Under the pieces are notes generated by a model. That model did not search any database, had not been told where the DNA came from, and saw nothing but the letters and a program-made list of their open reading frames with translations. The position numbers and the translations under genes are program-made. From assembly GCA_016765515.1 (NCBI GenBank), contig JAESPT010000168.1, positions 1-7,248 on the forward strand: a stretch of 7,248 bases of DNA, in the 5' to 3' direction. Positions 1-5,824 of this stretch are shown piece by piece; the stretch's first letter is position 1, and each line of letters opens with the position of its first letter. This DNA comes from Sneathiella sp. GTDB taxonomy: Bacteria > Pseudomonadota > Alphaproteobacteria > Sneathiellales > Sneathiellaceae.

Positions 1-150
1 CCGTTAAAAATATGACGCTTTGAAAAAATTAACACAGCATTTGATCCGTTCACATCTACTGTCTTATAAGGAATATGACGATGGAAAAGAAAAAGTCCAA
101 GGGAAGTTGAGAGAACAACCTCGTTTAGGTCTGTGGGCGCTAGAACTATA

Positions 151-888
151 TCAATCCAATCGCTCTGTTTTACAGGTTACTATTGCAGTATTGTATGCCA
201 TTAAAAAAGTGGGATTACGTTTGAGAAAAGAATGACTGAAATAGACAGCCATTGGTTTTTTCTGAGCGGGAAGTATTTTAAACTCTGACATGTCTATTTG
301 ATTTTCAGCGGCAGCCCTTTCCAAATTAGCCGTATTTTCTAGGATGATGTCCATACGGTTGAGCAGCATCATTCTAAGGAGGGTTATTGTGCTTTCGGCC
401 TTAAATATTTGATGGGCAATCTTGTTATTTTTGTGTTGCTCCAACAACCAAATAAGTCGTGATGTGCCATTGTTTGCTGCAAATATCTTCTGTTCAAAGT
501 CAGCATTACTCAGCGTAATATTACTTTTTTTACGGACAACATACACCCATTTTACTTCAATAAAGGGCTGTGTGAACGTGGCATAGGCATCACGTGTCCT
601 ATTTTGGGTTGCCATAAAAAATCCCGAATATTTTCCATTCCGCGTATCAATTTGCGCTCTATTCCAAGGGACTTTTTCGATTTTCAATGAGTGCCCGATT
701 TTTTTGAATGCGCATTGGATTATTGGCTGCCCCTTATCCGTAAATGTACTTGAGATTTGAGTTGCAAGAATAATCTCTTCTGCGGCGTATACTTGATGGG
801 GGATATGCATATGCAAAATGAAGAGCATGAGTACCAAGCTCCGCTTTAATGTCCAAGAACAGAATTCAGAAGCGAATTTTTGTTCCAT
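151..888 (-). CDS. Periplasmic solute-binding protein, SBP_bac_3-like (second gene of tandem pair)
   Basis: Predicted exported 245-residue protein of the family 3 solute-binding fold, acting in the periplasm. The n-region is long (K15, R16), the hydrophobic stretch is about residues 18-29, and a likely signal peptidase site follows VYA at residue 35. Family-like features are KVPWNRAQ (72-79), the SGFFMATQN block (88-96), R99 followed by YATFTQPF (102-109), a GTSR turn (141-144), and MDIILEN (179-185). In amino-acid-binding members the Arg of the R-x-x-Y-x-x-F block contacts the ligand carboxylate, so R99 may do the same. Cys59 and Cys239 match cysteines in the neighbouring paralogue and could form a disulfide. 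The ATG at 886-888 is preceded by AGGA with a 10-base gap and lies inside the end of the upstream gene (23-base overlap), which suggests coupled translation. Met21 is an alternative start but would remove the positive n-region. No transporter gene adjoins it on this strand, so a sensory or orphan binding role is possible. The ligand is unknown. Confidence 0.82.
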   Translation of the reverse strand: MEQKFASEFCSWTLKRSLVLMLFILHMHIPHQVYAAEEIILATQISSTFTDKGQPIIQCAFKKIGHSLKIEKVPWNRAQIDTRNGKYSGFFMATQNRTRDAYATFTQPFIEVKWVYVVRKKSNITLSNADFEQKIFAANNGTSRLIWLLEQHKNNKIAHQIFKAESTITLLRMMLLNRMDIILENTANLERAAAENQIDMSEFKILPAQKKPMAVYFSHSFLKRNPTFLMAYNTAIVTCKTERLD

Positions 889-1579
889 TGCTGTCTTTTC
901 CTATACAGACTTCAATAGTGGTGTTGTAGGCGTTGAGAAAATTGGGGTTTTGTTTCAGAAAGGCATGACTGAAATAAACGCCTAAAGGTTTTTCGAGCGC
1001 TGGCAAAATGTCAAATTCACTCAAGTCTACGTTTTTTCCCAACGTGATTTTTTTCAAATTTGCTTGATTTTCAAGAACAATATCCACGCGACCCAAAGAG
1101 AGCATTTTAAGTAATTGTACAGATGTGACCGCACTGAAAATTTTATGGGAAATTTCCTTTTTGTTGTATTTTTTTAAGAGCCAGTTCTGCCTTGAAGATC
1201 CTATTTTGCTTGCAAATAGTTTGTCTCCAAAATTTGAATCTTCCGTTGTGATATCACTGCCTTTCCGAATAACATAAACCCACACAACCTTCATGAATGG
1301 TTGAGAGAATGTTGCGTAAGAATTACGCTGGCTATTTTGGGAGGCCATAAAAAAACCGGCATAGTTTCCGTCTTTGGTGCCGAATTGCGCCCGTTTCCAC
1401 GGGACTTTTATGAAACTGTACTGGGTTTTCATTTTATTGAGAACGCATTCGATTGTCGGCTGCCCTTCAAGATTGAGCGTACTGTCGTCATGAGCAAGAA
1501 TAATATCGGACTGGGCTTGAGCCGTAAGCATTGTTAATAAAGAAAAAATTAATAGAATTAGACATGTCCTTTTAGCCAT
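866..1579 (-). CDS. Periplasmic solute-binding protein, SBP_bac_3-like (first gene of tandem pair)
   Basis: Predicted exported 237-residue protein of the family 3 solute-binding fold. The signal peptide is clear: K3 R4, a hydrophobic core at about 7-18, and an AQA cleavage motif ending at residue 22. Family-like features are KVPWKRAQ (58-65), AGFFMASQN (74-82), R85 followed by YATFSQPF (88-95), GSSR (127-130), and RVDIVLEN (164-171). Where classical amino-acid-binding members usually carry an Asp late in this last block, this protein and its paralogue have Glu-Asn. The ligand may therefore not be a standard alpha-amino acid, which is inference. Cys45 and Cys225 are conserved with the paralogue. 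The ATG at 1577-1579 has AGGA nine bases upstream. It is the leading gene of a two-gene leftward unit and overlaps the next start by 23 bases. It aligns without gaps to the next protein over 187 residues, 97 of them identical by hand count, so the pair arose by duplication. The length of about 240 residues is normal for the family. Confidence 0.83.
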   Translation of the reverse strand: MAKRTCLILLIFSLLTMLTAQAQSDIILAHDDSTLNLEGQPTIECVLNKMKTQYSFIKVPWKRAQFGTKDGNYAGFFMASQNSQRNSYATFSQPFMKVVWVYVIRKGSDITTEDSNFGDKLFASKIGSSRQNWLLKKYNKKEISHKIFSAVTSVQLLKMLSLGRVDIVLENQANLKKITLGKNVDLSEFDILPALEKPLGVYFSHAFLKQNPNFLNAYNTTIEVCIGKDSNGTKIRF

Positions 1580-1590
1580 TCACGGTTATC

Positions 1591-1689
1591 CTAAGCTGTC
1601 TTGTTATGAATAAAATCCTGTATTGCTGTTTCGAATAATTTCATGAATGAATTTTTGATGTAGTCACTAATGTAGAGTCTCAATTCCAT
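1591..1689 (-). CDS. Possible 32-residue small ORF upstream of the binding-protein pair
   Basis: An uninterrupted reading frame starts with ATG at 1687-1689 and stops with TAG at 1591-1593, ending 11 bases before the start of the first binding-protein gene. The peptide begins MELRLYISDY and ends FIHNKTA. It is amphipathic, helix-like and of ordinary composition although the surrounding DNA is very AT-rich. The open frame continues upstream of the ATG to a TAA about 45 bases before it. A GGAA lies close to the ATG but the spacing is too short for a good ribosome site. It could be a translated leader, the decayed C-terminus of a lost gene, or chance. I do not recognise the sequence. Confidence 0.18.
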   Translation of the reverse strand: MELRLYISDYIKNSFMKLFETAIQDFIHNKTA

Positions 1690-1781
1690 ATTTCCATTAT
1701 TTAGAATATGAAGACGGAAACAGAATTAGGATTCTGGTTTATTCTCTCCGATAGGAGTATTGGGCTGTGTTTGTTTCTGAA

Positions 1782-1809
1782 ATTCTATCGTTATAGTTTT
1801 GCTTAACAA
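1782..1809 (-). promoter_or_regulatory. Candidate sigma70 promoter for the leftward binding-protein genes
   Basis: Reading leftward, TTGTTA (1809-1804) is followed after 16 bases by TAGAAT (1787-1782). These match the consensus hexamers at 4 and 5 of 6 positions. It would give a transcript starting about 200 bases before the first gene, covering the small ORF. In DNA this rich in A and T such matches are expected by chance, so this is only a candidate. Confidence 0.25.
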
Positions 1810-2145
1810 AAAAATACTTGCTCATGCTTGACGTCCGGCAGTCGCCGAAAAGATTTATCGTATGTAACTTTTTGTAATTGCTTTATTTTTATAAAAATTA
1901 GATTTTCAAAACTTACTATAGATAAAGAATAAATTTTGTTGATTCACCAATAATAGCATGATGTCTTAGAATAGATTTATAAAATTTACATTTTTACATA
2001 ATTTTTTAAGTAGAAAAAAATTGTCAATAGATAAATTATTCAATACACAATAATAATATCTACATTGCATTAAATATTGATTGAAATTTAGTAATTATAT
2101 TGCGTGTGCTAACAAAATATATTCCATAAATATCAATTCACTCTG

Positions 2146-2175
2146 TTGACGCTTAAAGAAAAGCTTGCTTATACT
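2146..2175 (+). promoter_or_regulatory. Strong sigma70-like promoter of the liv operon
   Basis: TTGACG at 2146-2151 matches the -35 consensus at 5 of 6 positions. TATACT at 2170-2175 matches the -10 consensus at 5 of 6, with an 18-base spacer. The region upstream is very AT-rich and could act as an UP element. Transcription would begin near 2182. That places the first ATG (2193) only about 11 bases into the message, leaving no room for a normal ribosome site in front of it. An inverted repeat GAAAAG (2158-2163) / CTTTTC (2174-2179) straddles the -10 and could be an operator. Confidence 0.65.
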
Positions 2176-2184
2176 TTTCATGTG

Positions 2185-2214
2185 CGCTGTATATGTCCGA
2201 TCAGTCATGCAGCG
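2185..2214 (+). promoter_or_regulatory. Possible hairpin at the 5' end of the liv operon leader
   Basis: Bases 2185-2192 can pair with 2207-2214 to form an 8-base-pair stem (one G-U pair) with a 14-base loop, beginning a few bases after the predicted transcription start. The loop contains GTCCGA (2195-2200), which is complementary to TCGGAC at 2238-2243, just upstream of the livH Shine-Dalgarno. The two pairings together would form a pseudoknot. This was found by eye only; no folding energy was calculated. Confidence 0.28.
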
Positions 2215-3155
2215 ACACCAAATATAAAAAAAATTATTCGGACGAAAATTGGGAGGCCGCTCTGTTTGAGTTTTTACAGTTGGTCATAGGCGGCGTGTCA
2301 ATCGGATGCATATATGCTCTGGTCGCGCTTGGCTTTGTATTGATCTATAAGGCGACGGAAGTCGTGAATTTTGCCCAGGGTGATCTGATGATGCTCGGGG
2401 CGTTTTTAGCCTATACTTTTATTGGCATCTTTGGCTGGAATTATTGGGTTGGGGCAGCTGCTGCGATCGTCGGTATGTTCTTTGTCGGCAATCTGATCGA
2501 TCGTGCTGTCTTGCGACCTGTCTTGGGACAGCCACAATTTTCCATCGTGATGGTGACGATAGGCATCGGATATGTTGCAAGGAGTGCGGCTGGAATGGTC
2601 CCTGGTTGGGGGACAGAAACCTACGCAATCTCAACACCATTTTCCAGCGAAGGTATGCGGCTTGTACCGGAATCGATGGGATCACTTGTTATTTCGCAAA
2701 CGGATTTATCGGTGATCGTCGCGACGTTCGTTCTGTGCGGTATATTATACGCTTTCTTTACCTATACGCGACTGGGGGTTGGCATGCAGGCAGCCTCTCA
2801 GAACCAGCTCGCCTCCTACTATATGGGAATACCGGTAAAGTCTGTGTTTTCAATGATTTGGGGCATAAGCGCAGCGGTTGCCGCCGCCGCGGGGATTTTA
2901 CTCGCACCAACCACGTTGATTGATACCAGTATGGGATTTCTGGGTCTGAAGGCTTTTCCCGCCGCAGTTTTAGGCGGTTTTGGATCAATTCCAGGGGCTG
3001 TTGTCGGGGGCATCATTATCGGAATTATTGAAACACTTTCAGGCTTCTATTTACCGCCCGGCTTTAAAAATGTGGCGGCTTATATTGTATTGCTTGTTGT
3101 CCTGGTTGTCCGGCCTCAAGGCCTGTTTGGCGAGAAAACAGGAAAGAGGGTGTAA
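2193..3155 (+). CDS. livH: LivH-type ABC transporter permease
   Basis: Integral inner-membrane permease of the hydrophobic/branched-chain amino acid (HAAT) importer family. It pairs with LivM to form the channel. Visible hallmarks are VNFAQGDLMMLGAF (58-71), a cytoplasmic coupling region around residues 193-213 (TRLGVGMQAASQNQLASYYMG), the C-terminal block AVLGGFGSIPGAVVGG (258-273) and RPQGLFG (307-313). Several hydrophobic segments run from about residue 28 to 306. The span given starts at the first ATG, the only conventional start. However, residues 1-23 are hydrophilic, unlike the family N-terminus, and the ATG lacks a ribosome site. The likelier real start is CTG at 2262-2264, five bases after GGGAGG, giving 297 residues, close to the usual length of about 290-300. 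It is the first gene of the operon. Substrate specificity cannot be inferred from the permease alone. Confidence 0.93.
   Translation: MSDQSCSDTKYKKNYSDENWEAALFEFLQLVIGGVSIGCIYALVALGFVLIYKATEVVNFAQGDLMMLGAFLAYTFIGIFGWNYWVGAAAAIVGMFFVGNLIDRAVLRPVLGQPQFSIVMVTIGIGYVARSAAGMVPGWGTETYAISTPFSSEGMRLVPESMGSLVISQTDLSVIVATFVLCGILYAFFTYTRLGVGMQAASQNQLASYYMGIPVKSVFSMIWGISAAVAAAAGILLAPTTLIDTSMGFLGLKAFPAAVLGGFGSIPGAVVGGIIIGIIETLSGFYLPPGFKNVAAYIVLLVVLVVRPQGLFGEKTGKRV
2251..2256 (+). promoter_or_regulatory. Ribosome binding site deciding the livH start
   Basis: GGGAGG lies five bases before an in-frame CTG at 2262-2264. This is a near-perfect Shine-Dalgarno at a workable distance. The ATG at 2193 has nothing comparable in front of it. 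The protein from the CTG starts (M)FEFLQLVIGG, which is where LivH proteins of this type normally begin. Confidence 0.6.
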
Positions 3156-3157
3156 TC

Positions 3158-4267
3158 ATGCGGTTTTTATTTAAAACAGAATATGATCAGGATATTCGTA
3201 TTGCCAAGCACTCTGGTTATGTGTGGTCTTATGGCGCTTTGCTGATTGTGGTGATTGTCGCTCCGTTTCTGTTCGACGAGTATTATGTCGGTCAGCTGAC
3301 ACACCTTTATATTATGGCCATCGCGGGCGTCGGCCTCATGCTGTTGTCTGGTTATACGGGATTGATCAGTCTTGGGCATGCAGCCTTTTTTGGTATTGGC
3401 GCCTATACTGAGGCGGTCCTTACAGGAAAAGGATTGTCTTTACCGTTTATGGAAGAGCCAATTGTCTTTTCGTTTTTTCTCTCCTTTCCGCTTGCTGGAA
3501 TTTTGGCAGGTATTGCCGGAATAGCGATAGGTATTCCCGCTTTGAGACTGGTGGGCATCTATCTGGCCATGGCAACTTTTGCCTTTGCGATCATCATTGA
3601 AGAGGTCTTCTCTCGATGGGAGAGTGTGACAAATGGGTATACGGGTCTGATTGTTGAAGCCATTGAATTTGGGGATATGGATCTAACCGATGGGCGACCG
3701 TTCTATTTCCTATCTCTGGCTGTTTTGATCGCGGTAATCCTTTTTTCATTGAATTTGCTTCGCTCTCCAACGGGCCGGGCAATGATGGCAATAAGAGATT
3801 CAGAAATTTCAGCTCAAAGCATGGGCATTAATCTTGCCCGGACGAAGACAACGGCCTTTGCATTAAGTGCCGGTATTACGGGACTTGCAGGTGCCTTGTT
3901 TGCCCATAAACTGGGTTTTCTTTCTCCTGAAAGTTTCACTGTGTTGCAATCTCTGGAGCTTTTGGTTCTCGTGGTTGTTGGCGGTATCGGATCCCTTCAT
4001 GGCGCGGTGTTCGGCGCAATATTTGTGCTTTCTTTGCCTCAAGGGCTGGCAATTTTGAAAGACTATTTACCGGTGCAGATTGCTGAAACGCCTGGGGTTG
4101 AGCCGTTGCTTTTCGGATTGATTCTTGTGTGGCTCATTATCTTCGAGCCTTTTGGAATTTACGGTAGGTGGTTGAAGATCAAGCACTATTTTCAAATGTT
4201 TCCGCTTTACAAGAAATCGACTTTTAAACGTCAGAAATCCTACATGAAGTCGGAGAGATTACGATGA
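3158..4267 (+). CDS. livM: LivM-type ABC transporter permease
   Basis: Second integral-membrane permease of the HAAT-family importer, partner of LivH. Diagnostic blocks are GLISLGHAAFFGIGAY (68-83), ALRLVGIYLAMATFAF (128-143), the ATPase-contacting loop GRAMMAIRDSEISAQSMGI (206-224), VVVGGIGSLHGAVFGA (272-287), and FEPFGIYGRW (329-338). Multiple hydrophobic segments lie between about 24 and 330. At 369 residues it is somewhat longer than many LivM proteins, with a hydrophilic N-terminal stretch (1-20) and a basic, Lys/Arg-rich C-terminal tail (339-369) facing the cytoplasm by prediction. The ATG lies two bases after the livH stop, with GAGGG seven bases upstream. Its own stop overlaps the livG start as ATGA. 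This context makes co-translation and a shared complex very likely. Confidence 0.94.
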   Translation: MRFLFKTEYDQDIRIAKHSGYVWSYGALLIVVIVAPFLFDEYYVGQLTHLYIMAIAGVGLMLLSGYTGLISLGHAAFFGIGAYTEAVLTGKGLSLPFMEEPIVFSFFLSFPLAGILAGIAGIAIGIPALRLVGIYLAMATFAFAIIIEEVFSRWESVTNGYTGLIVEAIEFGDMDLTDGRPFYFLSLAVLIAVILFSLNLLRSPTGRAMMAIRDSEISAQSMGINLARTKTTAFALSAGITGLAGALFAHKLGFLSPESFTVLQSLELLVLVVVGGIGSLHGAVFGAIFVLSLPQGLAILKDYLPVQIAETPGVEPLLFGLILVWLIIFEPFGIYGRWLKIKHYFQMFPLYKKSTFKRQKSYMKSERLR

Positions 4268-5022
4268 CCTTTTTCAAAGCTGAAAATCTGGCCATCAATT
4301 TTGGCGGCGTTAAAGCGGTGGATGGTGTAAATTTTGAAATAAATAAGGGGGAGTGTTTTACGATCATTGGTCCAAATGGAGCCGGTAAAACAACGATCTT
4401 CAATCTTATTAGCCGGATCTATGATTCCACAGATGGATCCATGGAATTTGATGGACAGGATATTACAAATGTTCCGCCCCATGAAATTGCTGGACTGGGA
4501 ATTGCCCGCACGTTTCAGAATATTGAATTGTTTGAACATGCGAGTGTTTTGCAAAACCTTCTTGTTGGGCGTCATTGTCATAGTAAGACAAGTCTTTTTG
4601 CCGAAACATTGTTCTTACCCTCTGTCAGGAAAGCTGAACTGGCGCACCGGGAGAAAGTGGAAGAGATCATCGATTTTCTTGATCTTCAGCATTATCGCGA
4701 CAGTCTGATCATGAATTTGCCCTATGGCGTTAGAAAAGTGGTTGAGTTGGGCCGGGCGTTATGTACGGAGCCAAAGCTAATTCTTCTCGATGAGCCCTCT
4801 TCGGGTCTAAATGTAGAAGAAACCCGGGATATGGCCTTTTGGATTGAGGACATTAAACGAGACCTGGGCATAACAGTTCTAATGGTTGAACATGATATGG
4901 GATTGGTTTCAGAAGTCTCTGATCGGGTTCTGGTGCTCAATTACGGACGGATGCTGGCCCATGGGTCGCCACAAGAAGTGCAGAATGATCCTGAAGTGAT
5001 CAAAGCGTATTTGGGGGGCTGA
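4264..5022 (+). CDS. livG: LivG-type ABC transporter ATPase
   Basis: Cytoplasmic ATPase of the importer, energising LivH-LivM together with LivF. Visible motifs are Walker A GPNGAGKTT (36-44), Q-loop Gln85 in RTFQNIELF, the C-loop LPYGVR (152-157) in place of LSGGQ, Walker B KLILLDEP (171-178) with catalytic Glu177, D-loop SSGLN (179-183), and H-loop His210. The LPYG form is typical of LivG proteins; Val at the position usually Gln is a subfamily variant, and the following KVVELGRAL resembles helices seen in this group. The length of 252 residues is normal. The ATG shares bases with the livM stop (ATGA), and GGAG lies eight bases upstream. No defect is visible. By family knowledge it heterodimerises with LivF, encoded one base downstream. 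Confidence 0.95.
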   Translation: MTFFKAENLAINFGGVKAVDGVNFEINKGECFTIIGPNGAGKTTIFNLISRIYDSTDGSMEFDGQDITNVPPHEIAGLGIARTFQNIELFEHASVLQNLLVGRHCHSKTSLFAETLFLPSVRKAELAHREKVEEIIDFLDLQHYRDSLIMNLPYGVRKVVELGRALCTEPKLILLDEPSSGLNVEETRDMAFWIEDIKRDLGITVLMVEHDMGLVSEVSDRVLVLNYGRMLAHGSPQEVQNDPEVIKAYLGG

Positions 5023-5023
5023 T

Positions 5024-5797
5024 ATGAGCGACGCAATCTTAAAAGTTCGAAATATCGAAACCTATTATGGGCCGATTATGGCCATTCGAGGCGTTTCCCT
5101 GACTGTTGATGAAGGGAAAATTGTCACTGTGCTCGGTGCCAATGGCGCCGGCAAGACGACAATTTTGAAAACCATCAGTGGTGTGATGGATCCGCAGAAA
5201 GGATCCGTGACTTTTGATGGTACCGAAATTCAGAAGAATGATCCTGATTGGGTGATGCGTCAGGGTATTAGCCATGTTCCAGAAGGGCGCGAGGTTTTTC
5301 CGTTTCTCAGTGTTCATGACAATCTGATGATGGGAGCCTATACACGCAGCGATAAAGATGAAGTCGCCCGTGATCTGGAAATGGTAAAATCCTATTTTCC
5401 GATTTTGAAGGAACGCGCCGACCAGCCTGCAGGACAGCTCTCCGGCGGCGAACAGCAAATGCTCTCCATCAGTCGTGCTCTTATGGCCCGCCCGAAACTG
5501 ATGCTCTTGGATGAACCTAGTTTGGGGTTGAGCCCAATTTTGGTGAAGGAAATTTTTGGCATTATCAAGCGGCTGAATGTGGAGCAAGGCATGACGATGC
5601 TTTTGGTTGAGCAAAATGCTAATATAGCACTTCATACGGCTGATTTTGGATATGTATTGGAGGTCGGCCGTATTGTCATGGAGGATACGACTGAAAATCT
5701 TCTGCAAAAAGAAGATATCAAGGAATTCTATCTAGGGATGCAGGATCACGGGGTTCGTGGCAAGCGCCGTTGGAAAAAACGGAAAACATGGCGTTGA
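5024..5797 (+). CDS. livF: LivF-type ABC transporter ATPase
   Basis: Second cytoplasmic ATPase of the importer. Motifs are Walker A GANGAGKTT (38-46), a Q-loop region VPEGREVFP (85-93) with Glu where most ABC ATPases have Gln, the signature LSGGEQQ (139-145), Walker B KLMLLDEP (158-165), and LLVEQN (193-198) with Gln197 replacing the H-loop His. The Glu and Gln substitutions are normal for LivF. The C-terminus (242-257) is a strongly basic tail, GVRGKRRWKKRKTWR, beyond the usual end around FYLG. I associate this tail with LivF proteins encoded next to acyl-CoA ligases, but that is from memory. The start lies one base after the livG stop, with a G-run (5012-5018) as ribosome site. The 257-residue length is slightly above the usual 233-240 because of the tail. 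Confidence 0.95.
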   Translation: MSDAILKVRNIETYYGPIMAIRGVSLTVDEGKIVTVLGANGAGKTTILKTISGVMDPQKGSVTFDGTEIQKNDPDWVMRQGISHVPEGREVFPFLSVHDNLMMGAYTRSDKDEVARDLEMVKSYFPILKERADQPAGQLSGGEQQMLSISRALMARPKLMLLDEPSLGLSPILVKEIFGIIKRLNVEQGMTMLLVEQNANIALHTADFGYVLEVGRIVMEDTTENLLQKEDIKEFYLGMQDHGVRGKRRWKKRKTWR

Positions 5798-5824
5798 GTG
5801 ATCGAAAGGGCGGGAGGTAATCCA

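Larger units (their letters stand above)
1580..2192. other. AT-rich divergent intergenic region
   Basis: About 613 bases separate the leftward and rightward transcription units. The stretch 1861-2140 is dominated by A and T runs and holds no convincing ORF. One short GC-rich island at about 1829-1848 contains a CGGC-AGTC-GCCG mini-palindrome (1836-1847) without a following T run. The right end carries the strong promoter of the liv operon, and the left part carries a weak candidate promoter for the binding-protein pair. No tRNA, insertion sequence ends or long direct repeats are visible. The remaining A/T-rich DNA may serve as regulator or nucleoid-protein binding sequence, but no specific operator can be named. 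Confidence 0.7.

Noticed and set aside
91..150. Terminator for the leftward binding-protein pair
   Set aside because: Only a 4-base stem (GTTG/CAAC near 107-120) is visible and no adjacent T tract is placed correctly on the minus strand.
20..235. A 71-codon plus-strand ORF starting with TTG at the left edge
   Set aside because: Its last 28 codons are antisense to the conserved C-terminal part of the binding-protein gene ending at 151. It has a weak start, no clear ribosome site and no recognisable family, so it is most likely a shadow.
151..1579. The two binding proteins as the missing LivK partner of the divergent transporter
   Set aside because: LivK/LivJ-type proteins are larger (about 370-400 residues) and of a different fold class. 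These are about 240 residues with family 3 motifs.
1829..1850. GC-rich island with a CGGC-AGTC-GCCG palindrome as a possible terminator
   Set aside because: The stem is only four base pairs and no T run follows on either strand. It also lies between divergent genes, where no terminator is expected.
2035..2054. ATTATT / AATAAT inverted repeat as an operator
   Set aside because: Six-base A/T palindromes are expected by chance in this very AT-rich stretch, and it lies about 100 bases upstream of the -35 with no supporting signal.
5039..5707. A 222-codon minus-strand ORF inside livF
   Set aside because: It is the antisense of a well-supported ATPase gene with all ABC motifs. Its translation shows no domain and it has no ribosome site.
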